Under the pieces are notes generated by a model that saw nothing but the letters and a program-made list of their open reading frames with translations, did not search any database and was not told the DNA's origin. Below, in pieces: positions 1 to 11,400 of a stretch of DNA of 64,000 bases; positions within the stretch are counted from its first letter, which is position 1; every line of letters starts with the position of its first letter. Both the position numbers and the translations under genes were made by a program. This DNA comes from Sebastes aleutianus (Eukaryota; Chordata; Actinopteri; Perciformes; Sebastidae). The DNA lies in assembly GCA_916700875.1 (NCBI GenBank), contig CAKAKS010000066.1, forward strand, positions 34,966,490-35,030,489, given 5' to 3'.

Positions 1-33
1 TAAAACATACAGTAATGTTTGTCCCGCCTACAG

Positions 34-115
34 GTTTCCAGGAGTGCCACAAGAGCTACAGGAGGAGAACGGCATCCAGTACAGATTTGAAGTCTATGAG
101 AGCATCGAGCAATGA
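34..115 (+). CDS. dhfr: dihydrofolate reductase, last coding exon (partial)
   Basis: This is the 3'-terminal coding exon of DHFR, the NADPH-dependent enzyme that reduces dihydrofolate to tetrahydrofolate for thymidylate and purine synthesis. The exon follows a splice acceptor (cctacag, ending at 33) and encodes FPGVPQELQEEN followed by GIQYRFEVYESIEQ and a TGA at 113-115. The QEE.GI.Y.FEVYE pattern matches the C-terminal beta strand of vertebrate DHFR. The remaining exons lie upstream of the window. The neighbours ankrd34b and fam151b also lie next to DHFR in mammals, which supports the call. The identification rests on about 27 residues plus synteny. Confidence 0.9.
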
Positions 116-129
116 AGTGAATTAAGAAA

Positions 130-135
130 AATAAA
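130..135 (+). promoter_or_regulatory. polyadenylation signal of dhfr
   Basis: AATAAA lies 15 bases after the dhfr stop codon, so the shortest 3' UTR would be very brief. Other poly(A) sites further on cannot be excluded. Confidence 0.5.
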
Positions 136-1720
136 ACCAGAACCGTATAAATCCTGGACTTTTAGTCATTTCATTTGTAGTTATTTACAGGTGTTGGAAA
201 TCTAAAAAAAAACACCTTTACTGTATTTATTTGAAAAGGGGTTTATCCTTTACATGATCATATATTTTGTATGGCATTTTACAGACGAGCTGAATTTCGC
301 ATGGGAAGTGTTACAAAATGGCAACATGGTAACTTCACAAGACCGTCACATTAATTGGGTTGCATGAACCTGTAGTACCACCGATGTTGTCTACAGGCTC
401 GAGTGCCCCTGTGGTTGATTTTAAATAGGTTAGACTAAAAGAAAACTGAGGGACAGGGTATCTGACCGCTTGTATGTCAGGCACCATCTGATGTCTCAAC
501 AAGTGACTCCACATTGAAAGTTACAGGCATCAATGCCACAGGTTTCGGATATTAGAATGGTGACAAAATCAAACGCCTCAAGCAACTAGAGGCATACCGG
601 ATCTATAGCCTCAAAGCCACAAATCACCCTGAACACTTTATTATAGCGGAAGTGTGGTTCATTCATGGGAGCATCTAACCATCTTTCGTCTGCTATGCCA
701 GTATATTTAATTACTGAATGATCTACTATAGATGCTACAGTATATACTCTTACTAGTTAAGACACATTATGACCTATACGTGCTCACGCTTTTGCCCCAT
801 TGGTTACACATTTCTCCCTTCGGAGTTCACACTGTCAGCACAACAGCAGTCAGTGAGGAATAAAATGTGGAGACCTTTCCATTGCTTTCACACACAATGC
901 ATTCAATGACATCTTTTTAAATTCATGAATTGTTTTCTCACTCAAACTCGGCAACCACCAAAACTGTGTATTTACAGTCCATTTCACACGTTTCCATACT
1001 TTTTACATTAGAGATGAAAAGTTTATGATATATTTGCTGGATACAACGAATGCTAGATTTTTGGACATATCTGCAGCAGATTTCCAAGGATGGAGAAAGA
1101 TCATTTCCCAGGTATATTTCAAGAGAGGACAGAAGGTGTGATGTGGATAAGAACCTGCGGCCAAATGCAGAAGAAACCTGCCTTGGCGGAGGTCTGCGCT
1201 CTCCGAGTGCACTTCTAGTTTACTAAATCCAATGTTAGTATTTACAGTGTAAAAGCTCCTGTATTGTTTCCCCCCACAATACAGTTTTTGTGGTTGCCAT
1301 GGTCACACGGCAAGCCATGGTGGCAAGTTGAAAAAGTTGAACCATCTCCGAATGTAGCAGCAAAGACCTGTGCATGTTCACATGGGGGGGCAGCCACTCC
1401 CTAGCTCCATGCCACAGAGGCCCATGTGTTTACATTGAAAACCACCGAGGTGACAGTGAAAGCATCTTTAGATGTGGTGGACAATAAATCCCTTCTCTAT
1501 ATAAAAGCACAATAAACAGGAAATCACAAACTGGAATAGATGGATCAGTAAGAGGGAAAGAATAGAACAGCAGAACAGTAAATGTGAGCATTTCATACTG
1601 ACATCATACTGACTTATAAACCGACACATCGGTCACACATTGGAGAAGGACATCAGGTTAAATACGCCTTTTAAAAAACAATACTACCAGATTTAAAAGT
1701 GGCTATCAATCAGCATATAT
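136..1720. other. intergenic DNA, no gene seen
   Basis: This stretch is AT-rich, with short open frames only and no coding similarity recognised. It may include longer dhfr 3' UTR forms or upstream non-coding exons of ankrd34b, but nothing in the sequence marks them. Confidence 0.5.
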
Positions 1721-1949
1721 TTAAAGGGACTGTTTGTAACTTCTCACACGTATAAATCATTGCAGGTCGGTGTCCCATGCGCGCTCGCGTGTGGCTACGC
1801 TGTTCAGACAAGACTCCAACACAAACTAGACAGAAGCACCAAAACCTCTTGGTTGTATCTAGTGAAGCCCGTCTGACTTTTGTTGACTTAACGACCACAG
1901 GTGTTGCTGTTAACAAGACATTTCTGATTCTTACAAACAGTCCCTGTAA
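1721..1949. mobile_element. MITE family C, copy 1 (TTAA-AGGGACT termini)
   Basis: The left end is TTAA followed by AGGGACTGTTTGTAACTT. The right end is the reverse complement, TTACAAACAGTCCCT, followed by GTAA, an apparently mutated TTAA. This is a short (about 230 bp) member of a family also found at 21239-23107 and 38860-39511. No transposase is present. TTAA targets are used by piggyBac-type and Kolobok-type transposons, so the superfamily is not settled. Confidence 0.75.
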
Positions 1950-2806
1950 GGTATTGGTTCTAGGTTCTTTGTTTTCTAATGTGTTTTACAAAGCAGAACG
2001 TTTTAGATACATGCCATTAGAATACACCAGGATACCAAGACTAAGGTTGTCATTTTGATGTGCTGTGTAGGTGAATGCAGTTCAATTGTGGGACGACAAA
2101 CGAAGCTGATATTGACTTTCTTTCACATTTACATGTAATGACTTTTGAACATCAGCATCATTAAATCAACATAAGAGCCCCACCTACAGTAGGGGGTCGA
2201 CAGAATGGAGCAAAGAGAATACACCAGACCAGTTCCCACCCTGCTGACCAGCTCTCCAAACCCAGGTGCATCCCAGGTTGGCTGCCGGCCCAGCAAAGCA
2301 GAAAAACACAAATCAGGTATTTTAAATCAGAGTAACGCCTGAATATTGTAACAAACTTCCTTGCATACGTAATTAATTGCCATGTTTGCGGTGTTGCAAA
2401 CAGCTGTCACATCTCTTTCCCTCACGAGTACCTGGAACTGGAATTTAGTACTTGTATCTCCTGAGCAATGCCCAAATTTAGGTTCAGGACCTTGTTCAGT
2501 GGAAACAGAACCTGTGATAATGGCTAAAGTTAAGTTCCTGTCGTGGAAAAGGTACTACAGTATATACAGTGTATATTATGCACAAAAAGCAGTATCACAA
2601 TGTACAGTAGCCTACATGTTATGTGCATGTTACCCTGATGTAAGACATTTTAAAAAACATCTTTTTTTATAGCAAGTATGTGAGAATCTCAGAGTGCAGA
2701 CGTACAGTATATAATATGTGCAAAGACTGGGATGTGTTTGGAGGAGTATGGAATCAGACAGAAAAAAAAATGTGGATCAAACAAATGGGGACTGCAGTTT
2801 ATGTGT
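1950..2806. other. intergenic DNA, no gene seen
   Basis: Only short unrecognised open frames are present. No repeat from elsewhere in the window was matched here. Confidence 0.4.
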
Positions 2807-3311
2807 TTAAAGGTCTCATATTGTAAAAAGTGAGATTTTCACGTCTTTAGGTTAAGTGCTTTATAAATACTGTTAAACTATCAAAACGTTCAATATACGG
2901 AGAAATACACACAGCCCGTAGTCAGAAATTTTGCGTTTGAACAAGCCATTAGGATTTCTGTCTACTTGTGATGTCACAAATATACAATATTTAGACCATT
3001 ACACGGTTTTAAACATAAACATTCTAAATGTGTCCCAGTTTATTTCTGGTTGCAGTGTATGTTAATGACATCAGCAAACAGGAAGTAAACATGGACCCAA
3101 GCTGTTGCCTAGCAACACATTTCCATTGCAATTCCGTTGAAATGTATTAAAACGGAGTGTTTCAGACAGAGGGTGAATACAGGTATATTCAGGCAGACAG
3201 TATGAGGAAAGTAAAGGTTTTTTTTTTTACATTACAGCATGTAAACATGTTCTAGTAGAAACACAAAATACAAGTATGAACCTGAAAATAGGAACGATAT
3301 GGGACCTTTAA
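2807..3311. mobile_element. MITE family A, copy 1 (TTAA-AGGTCCCATAT termini)
   Basis: The element begins TTAA-AGGTCTCATATTGTAAAAAG and ends ATATGGGACCT-TTAA, with TTAA on both sides and matching terminal inverted repeats. The interior includes sequence shared with the copies at 20100-20585 and 45757-46255, for example the segment around a GTGATGTCACAAATATACAATAT motif. It is about 500 bp long with no open frame of note, so it is a non-autonomous DNA transposon. It lies just upstream of the ankrd34b coding exon. Confidence 0.8.
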
Positions 3312-3490
3312 GTTCCGGTGTGGTTTGAGGACCCACACAAGAAACGCCACCAACAGCTGCCCACCTGATGGATTACACCTGAGTATTTAAATGTTCCTCT
3401 TCCTCTATTGCAGGGACTGGGCTGTGTGCACCTTTGGACAAATGTAACAATCCTTCATCAAAGACAGTGAAGGTGGATTAGAGGCAGCCG

Positions 3491-5180
3491 ATGGATGAGT
3501 CAAGAGAGGTTCGAACCGATGGCAATTCTCTGCTGAAGGCTGTCTATTTGAGTCGTCTGCGTCTGACTAGGCGGCTCCTGGAGGGAGAAGCCTACATAAA
3601 CGAAAGTAATGAATATGGCAAGACACCACTTATGGTGGCCTGCAAGACGCGCCATACAGATTCACAGAGTGTGCCCAAACACAAGATGGTTCAGTATGTT
3701 CTATCTGGATGCATGTATGCTATTGATTCTTAAAAGCATGTGGTTTGGTGAGGATTACTGGCTTCCTCTTTCCTGGTGTAATAAATGGGATATTTACTCC
3801 CATTAGGTATCTTCTGGAAAATGGTGCAGATCCAAACATCCAAGACAAGATGGGGAAAACAGCTCTGATGCATGCATGCCTCGAACAAACTGGAACTGAA
3901 ACTCTGTCACTCCTGCTGAGCAGTGGAGCTGATCCAATGCTGGAGGATCATGCAGGCTTATCAGCACTGGTTCATGCAGTCAATTCAGGCAACAGGGACA
4001 TCCTCTGGGTTCTCCTGGATGCCTGTAAAGCGAAGGGTAAGGACGTAATCATCATCACCACCAACAAACTGCCATCCGGCCATCAGATGACAAAGCAGTA
4101 CCTCAATGTCCTTCCACCTCCAGACCTTGAGGAGCGTCTGCATTACACCCCAACATCTTGTTGCTTGTCTCCAAATGAGGTCCAGCTACAAACTCCTTCA
4201 CAGAGCTTCACATCAAGTGCTTCTCCCCAACCTGGTAGCCCAGGTTCTCTAATCCAACATCTTAGTCCTTTACGTGTTCCTGGTGTGGATAAGCCACTCA
4301 CTCTCCAGGGGCTACACTCAGAGCAGTGGTCCAAAAGTCCTTCCCTGTTGCTCCAGCAGAGCCAGGCCTCCTCTCTGACAGAGGATCCAGTGGAAATTAC
4401 ACCTAATGAGGAGTTGACAGCATCGATGTCAAAGACACAACAGGGCTTCTAAATGCACTAGAGAATATGTCAGGAAATGAGAAAAGGGGAGGACGTAGAA
4501 GAAGAGGCTTTGGTAGAAAGATGTCATATGACAGTGCTGCAAGTTCAGCCCATTCTGCCTCACACCCAAACTTACATCAAGACAGCCTCCCCTTTCCCCA
4601 TGAATCCAGTCCTGTGGATGGAGATTCCTCTGAGAGTCTCAGAAAATATAATGTTTTGAGTCTGCAAAATGTGGTCTGTCGGCGGAACATTGGTATTGAG
4701 CACTACAGTTCAGACTCTCAGTTACCACAGTTTGGCAGCCAAGATAATAGCTCCAAGAATGGTGGTGGGGCTGGAGTTGGACCAGAAAAACACAAGCTGG
4801 TCAACAGCAGATCCTTTACTCTGTCAGGATCCAGGGAGTCCTTGGAGGGCACTGTCCAGAGACAAGGCACTGCCGGGCTGGAGCGAAGAGGCTCAGGAGC
4901 CCTTCTGGATCACATCACCCACACTCGCCCTAGATACCTCCCTCCTCTGAATCCTCATGCTCCTATACCAGATATAGGGGTCAGCTCTAGCTCTTCCAAC
5001 CCTTTGAGTGGAAGTAGCAAGACATTGAATGGTGTTCTTACAGGGCCAAAGCCTGTTCTACCCTGTGCACCTGTTTTCCAGAGGGATCTAAAAAAAAAAA
5101 AAATGCTGTGGAGACGCCACTCAATGCAGAGTGAGCAGATAAAACAGCTGGCCAACTTCAAGGAAACTTTTGGCCACTAG
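3491..5180 (+). CDS. ankrd34b: ankyrin repeat domain protein 34B (one intron, one frame slip)
   Basis: This is a cytoplasmic/nuclear ankyrin-repeat protein of unknown biochemical role. Coding exon 1 is 3491-3693, starting MDESREVRTDGNSLLKAVYL. A 113-bp GT/AG intron follows (3694-3806, GTATGT...CCATTAG), then exon 2 at 3807-5180. Joining them restores the ankyrin segment KMVQYLLENGADPNIQDK. Ankyrin repeats fill roughly the first 160 residues. The rest is Ser/Pro-rich and ends in the family's C-terminal motif RRHSMQSEQIKQLANF. A 5' UTR exon probably starts at 3414 after a CTCTATTGCAG acceptor. The reading frame changes once between about 4411 and 4419: the upstream frame stops at 4450-4452, whereas the family-like segment TGLLNALENM is in another frame that runs to 5180. 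The two exons sum to 1577 bases, one short of 526 codons, so this looks like a one-base loss, either a real mutation or a sequence error. The human gene is one coding exon, as far as I recall. Confidence 0.88.
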
Positions 5181-5195
5181 AATACAATTCTATGT

Positions 5196-6206
5196 TACAG
5201 TTTTTCTCGATTGTTTACACACATTTTCTGAAAGCCTGCCTCATACTCTCAGAACTCTACACACAAATCCAAAAACACACACACAATGGGCAAAACCCCT
5301 CAATTCTCCTGCAAAATGAAACTTTACATTCAAAACAATGTTATTTCTTCTCAAAATGGTATTTTGTTTTCAAATGACACACACAAACCATCATATGAAT
5401 AGACATTTATAAGAACCAGTTGAACACTGATGTGCTCAATGTAAAACACTATGATGAATGGAAAACACTTCTTCTCCATTCATCATAATGACTTAGGCCT
5501 TTTTTTTGTTCAGTGTTACACTTACTACAGACAGTACATACATAAGTGTGTTGTAAAATATTTTAGAATATTGTTTTTATACTCAGAACACACAAATACA
5601 CGGTAACAAATATATTTTATTTTCCCCACAAAAACAATGTACACAGTGTACATCCCAACCAACACAGAGTTGCACATACAGTGGTCTACATACAAAACAA
5701 CAGAAGAATTTACTGTATACAGTTACAGTAAAAAAAACGAAAAAAAAAACTATGCTGCATCCTCTCTTCTGTTTCGGTCTGGCCACAGCACCTCATCCAC
5801 ATCACAAGCAATGTTTTCCCTGGCCAAGCAGCGGGGGAAATATCGCTTAGGCTGTCGAATCCAGCCATGAAAAGCATCAACTGATTGCTAATTGTTACAC
5901 TGTGTGACAGGTGTTTGCCCATGTGATGAGTCAGTGTGCATAGTAGGGCAATTGACTTTAGAATTTTGAATGACAGTGTGTTCCTTGTGAAAACAAGATT
6001 TTCTTCATGAAAATTGTGCCAAATGCAGAGAATTGTGTGTAGTGTTTTGAAAAAAGTGTGTTTTAGAACTGCAATTTGAGTGTAAAGCAGGAATTGTGCT
6101 TGTAGTTTAGCAGAATTGGTTCAGGGGGTTGGTGCATGAGTTACATGTTGTGGTCATTGTGTGTCAAGTACCAGTATTTGTGTGTAAACAATTGAGAAAA
6201 ACTGTA
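5196..6206. mobile_element. non-autonomous Tc1/mariner-like element next to the ankrd34b stop
   Basis: The left end reads TA-CAGTTTTTCTCGATTGTTT and the right end AAACAATTGAGAAAAACTG-TA, giving near-perfect inverted termini of about 25 bp between TA dinucleotides. The interior (about 1 kb) is AT-rich, has many ACACA/TGTGT tracts and encodes no transposase that I recognise. The left end starts only 15 bp after the ankrd34b stop codon, so the ankrd34b 3' UTR must largely be transposon sequence or lie beyond it. Confidence 0.75.
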
Positions 6207-6879
6207 ATAATAAGTATCAGTAGAAAATGCATGTGCTCCTACCAGTATCATACATTGCTGTATACCTATGAGGCCACTGCTGATGCCAGCACATGTGTAC
6301 TTTTAAGACAAAATACAGTTTAGGCATTCTGAGCCTTCATTGATATCCTGTTTTTAGACCTTTCATGACATCATTTCACATCGTCATACCCACCACATGG
6401 TTTGAGCTCTATGTAATGAAACATACAAAAAAAGTCAAGAAAATTGTAACTTTAGTGTGAAACTTTGCATTATAATTACCTGAGAAAATTAAAAAATGTA
6501 TGTACTTTAGCATTTTTCCAGAACAGCTACATAGTTTGACCAAAAACTTCTAAACACAATGTCCTTTCAAAAACATTGTTTCCTTTCTCAGTGGATGGAG
6601 TCGTTTAGTTGATATGGAGATGGTTTTGTTTTAATCACATGATGTAGTATGGAATTCTTGTCACATGATCACAGGTGGCCGTATGGGGAAAGATGGCAAA
6701 CTGTTGGATGTAAAGGTCCTCCTTGGTCTTTTTCCGGCCGTCCTGGTTGATGATCCCTTTCAATCAATCTATGCTGTGAGCGTTTTTTGTCTGGTGTTCA
6801 CAGACAGTTGATGTCTGTTTCACGATGTTCATTAAAAAGATACTGTACACAATAAATAAATAAATTATTAAAGTGTATC
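6207..6879. other. intergenic DNA, possible ankrd34b poly(A) region
   Basis: No coding signal is seen. An AATAAATAAATAAAT run near 6850 could serve as a poly(A) signal for ankrd34b on the plus strand. The region is otherwise unremarkable. Confidence 0.35.
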
Positions 6880-7560
6880 AGGGCTTAAGACATGATGATA
6901 TGAGTTTGTGATGGTCATCCTCATGCTCTATTATATCTCATAAATTGTTGCAGCAATTTTGGGGTTGATACCATTTTGTTACACACATTTGGTGCTAAAT
7001 CTAACCTTTTTTTTAACCACTCGATAATTGATAAAAATTGTCAATAATCCCTCCAAAATACCACAATAAGACACTAAGACCTTAAGGAGCACCAAAGAAA
7101 AGCCATGCTGTGATTTGGCATCAAAAAACTTTCACATTTGGAGATTTCTACAAGAATTGCATTTTTCGATGATTGGATGGCGACCAGTTCTGTTCTGGTA
7201 ACTGCTCAGAAACCCCCTTATTGCCAATCTAGCTAGGAAAGCCATCCATCCTCTGAATGCTCTAGGTCTCTAGTTTGATCCATCAATCCTCTGAATGCTC
7301 TAGGTCTCTAGTTTGTGGTTGTAAAGTTTCATGAGGCTGTGATTATCCTAGAGGTCACCACAGGTCATTTTATACAGTGATGTCAAGTTTAAAAAAAATG
7401 GTCTCACTACAATGAAATGTCTCCTATGGGGACTAACATCATCACACATGAATCCAGTTGGGCTCATTGGATCCACCAGAGTCTCAGCTTTAGAGTGATA
7501 CCCAATTTATGTAATTCAAGACTGTTTAGGGACCCCAGTAGAAATATTCAAATACACCAT
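6880..7560 (-). repeat. dispersed repeat E, short copy with two 38-bp units
   Basis: This segment is the reverse complement of parts of the repeat at 42047-43972. Shared landmarks are the AGGGCTTAAGACAT end, the segment GAATCCAGTTGGGCTCATTG, and GGATACCAATTTATG-like sequence near 7500. In the middle (about 7235-7315) lie two units of the minisatellite found about 26 times at 43 kb (CATCCTCTGAATGCTCTAGG, read on the plus strand). No termini or open frame allow classification. Confidence 0.75.
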
Positions 7561-8476
7561 TTTAGAATAGGAGACAATAACACATTTGTAATAGATATCA
7601 CGGGCACTCCAGATAGCATTAGCTGCAGGCCTGATAGCAGACCTGCTAGCGATAGCTCCAGCTGTCAAAGAGCAGTACCTCCTAAGTAGCTGCAGATCAG
7701 TGATAGGCTCTCTTCATGGGATATGAAGCTGGTATCCACTAAAGCAAAATAAAAAACAAAACAAGAGTGATGTTCCCTTCTCAGATTATTTCATTGTAAC
7801 ACTTTTGAAGCCCATAAGAAGTATATCTCTACAGTATTTCACAAGGAAAACACAACCATTACAGAAAAGTCATAAAATATAAGCATCATTTATGTAGAGA
7901 AACAGAAATACAGTATTTTCTCAACTTCTTTTCTATCTTATTAATCATGACACCTAATGCCAAATTCACACTGAGACGAAGTGTGGCTTGCCACAATCAT
8001 TACATCTTTCTGCAGCCGGGAGTCATGTTCATGTGTTTCAGGTGGGAGAAAACTCTTTAAAACATAGGTCAACATGTCACAGCAGTCACAGGATCTGTTA
8101 ACTGATTGTACTCTCTGGCCACATTTCGCCACTAAAAGTTAAACTTTTTCCAACTTTTAGTTTAGCAGCACTTCACCGGACACAGCTTGGTGAGCTCGGG
8201 AGCAACCACCACTGCTCTGTTGTGAATTTGGCGTAAGATTTATCTTGCAACCCCCTGGGTGGTCCCGACCCCAGATTAGGAACCACTGCTGTAGCATATC
8301 ATGATGTTTGTCCATGGCAGACAAACCACAGGAAAGGTTTGGCAGAGACAAGTTCCACTTTTCCCTCTCCACTATTGGGCATTGGTCTGGTGTCAGAGTT
8401 AAGAAACTACCACCAGACATACTTCTCAGTATGTGCTGGCAGACTTTCAGTTATTGTCTTGCGATGTCATACGAAG
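7561..8476. other. sequence between repeat E and fam151b, probable fam151b 3' UTR
   Basis: Part of this stretch is expected to be the 3' UTR of fam151b on the minus strand, but no clear AATAAA was found just downstream of its stop. No other gene was recognised. Confidence 0.35.
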
Positions 8477-11400
8477 TTATGTCCATTGAGAGTCCGGCAG
8501 GTCGTAGTAGATCCTACTGATGTCAAATACTTTTTTGTAGGGCAGTAAGTCCTGTAGTGTGAACTTGTCGTTCTGGCTGGTCCACACTGTTAGAGTGTAC
8601 CTGTACAACGTGGGAAAGCACAAGCATTTAATGAACAGCTCCAAGGTATTACATGCATTTGTGGAGAGATGTCAGAGTGACGGGGTTGCTGCATAGCACA
8701 GCGCCCTGAGCAGTTAGGGGTTCGGTGCCTTACCCAAGGGCACCACTGCAGTTCCCAGGTGGTGAACTGGCACCTCTCTAGCTACCAATCCCCACTCTGT
8801 ACCGACTGGTTTGTGCTGGACTTGAACCGGCCACCCTCCAGTTCCCAGGCCAAGTCTCTACGGTTTGGGCTACTACTACTTTATGCTACCATACAGTACT
8901 TTTGACTTTTTCGACATTTTGTGCTGTCACAGGCTGAACTACAGCACGGATGGGTCTACAGTTCAGCAACCTGAACTTAATAATACAATTATCTCTGTCT
9001 CTGTCTTTCTCTGTGATGCGTGTCATGTGTTGCAAGTAGATATGCAATACCCACTGGGAAGCAGTTGCAGTTGCTGACCGTCACTTTCACTGGTTAAAAT
9101 GATCTTATTAGTTGTCACTAATTAGCGTTTATTCTTTAAGTAACTTGATGTCAGCTGATCGCATGTCAATTTCAAAAGTTGCATTCTCCAGTTTTATTCT
9201 CACTGGAACAAGTTGCCTTTGATTTTTAATGAATTATACAAAAAAAAAAAAAGACAACTATTACTACTACTAAAAGCCTGACTACTGTTCATCAGTGCTA
9301 ATGGGGGTAAATCCTGAAAGCACTGTGACTTTGTTGAAATTGTTTAAACCTAAACTCACCAAAGAAATTAAATGATAATTCCGGTTTATTTCAACCTGGA
9401 ATATTTCCCATAAATGTGGCCATTGTGGCTCTATGGGTCGTTGGCAGTTTATGGGTCTTTGCACAGACCCATACTAAATGGAACTGAAGTGCAAGTTGCT
9501 GCAAATGTACACTAAATCCCTATGCATTTAGCCAGACTCAGAAACAAGCGTTTGAAATGATTCATGTTAAGACTATGTTTACTGCGAGTCCTCATTTCAT
9601 GATTCTCACACAATGGCCATATTTATGAGATTTTTGCCAGGTTGACTAAACAGAGATCAAATAATGCTGATGTGAGTGACTGGAGTCACTGTGTTGATAA
9701 TCACCTTTCTGACTGCTGCAGCAGCCACGTGAGCTGGGAGAAGGACTGGGCCAGGAGAGCTGCGCGTACTGGGAAGGTGACAGGATGTTTAAGGGTTCTA
9801 CATATCTCCTCCATCTCACGCACCATATCCCAGCTGTAACCTGAAGACATATTCAAACAAAACAAATCAACATGCAAGCTTTCTTCTAACAGTATCTACA
9901 GGTTTCACAAACCATGTATTCAAGATGACACTCTGTTCTGATATATCTTATTCCTCTGTGCAATAGAGCTCCATTGTTATAAAAAAACAATATATATAAA
10001 AAACACATCAGTATGAGCCACACTGCTGCAATGGGTGACATGTTCCTTCATTACCATGAACACACACACACACACTGTCGTTCAGTGAAAATTGAACATC
10101 TGCCAAGTATGTTTCTCAGGAGTTGACAGACCAAACCAAAGCATAAAGGACCAGTGACACAGAGAGGACTCCATTCTGTTGTGTGTTTATGTGTTCACTG
10201 ATTAAGATGATTCAAGATGTTTTATTGTCATTGTAGGCAATGCAACCTAGTATGCAGTTTGCATGTTCTTTAGCAAGTAATCACAACAGTTCTCACAAGC
10301 ACAACACGCCGAATCATAGGAAGGCTTTTGGAAAAGCTGGGCCTGTGTTGACAGAGTTCTACAGTGCAAGCATTTTGCTTGGATATTCAAGTGAAAATAA
10401 GAGTGTGCAAATGTGAGCCAAGCTCCCACGCTAACGGATCTGTTATCTCTCCTCTCTTTCTTAATAGCAAAGAGCAGTGTTCAAGGCGTTCAAGTACCAG
10501 CTTCTCATTTTGTAGCCGTCACTGACCATCACTTTCACTGGTTAAAATGATCTTATTAGTTGTCACTAATTAGCGTTTATTCTATAAGTGACTTGATGTC
10601 AGCTGATCACATCATGTCAATTTCAGAAGTTGCATTCTCCCATGAAAACTTTCATTCATATCAATAATTTACGGTCATCAGCTTCATAGTTCTGAATCAG
10701 GACCTTGAGTATTTGGAGAAAGTTGCTTGTAAAAAATAAGGTGTGCCACATTAAGTCAATAGGCTGCTGTTATATCAAAGTGCCAGATACATATTTAATG
10801 AAAATTTCTTATTTTCTGCTTCTATATGAACATTTATTTTACAATGTATAAGCATCTATGGTACAAAATGTCTATAAGATGGATTCAATGAGAGATTTGG
10901 TAAGCAGATTCAATAGTGAAATCAGATTCAGTAAGCGGATTCGATACTGGATTAAGATCGGAAAAAATGCTATCAAACTTCAATACTAATTGCCACGACT
11001 CACAGGAATAGGCAGCCTCTATAGTGTTTAAAAAGAGATGCATTAATGAAGGACAATGCATTCCTGTCCTTTGTTTGGCCCAGTTTACATCCTATATTTC
11101 AAAAGGATTTAGTGATCTCATAGCAGCCTGTCCCTTCATTTTGTGCATACTGGATGTTTAATGTTAAAAAAGAGATGCATTGATCAAAAAATCAAATAAA
11201 AAATTCAGCTTTTGTGCCCCTGAAACCAAAAGTAAGCATAGCCTGGTTGAGCGCAGTCGCCACTTATTATTGGTTTACTTTTGTAATTGTGCAAAGCAGC
11301 CTTCTTCACATGGATAGTTTATAGATAAAGAACCAGATGGGAGTGTCTGCTTTTAGGAAACCTAGGAAATGATATACCCCACAAATCAAGATTCCTGAAT

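Noticed and set aside
3745..3806. ATG at 3745 as the start of an independent ankyrin gene
   Set aside because: It lies in the 113-bp intron of ankrd34b; splicing joins the flanking ankyrin sequence in frame.
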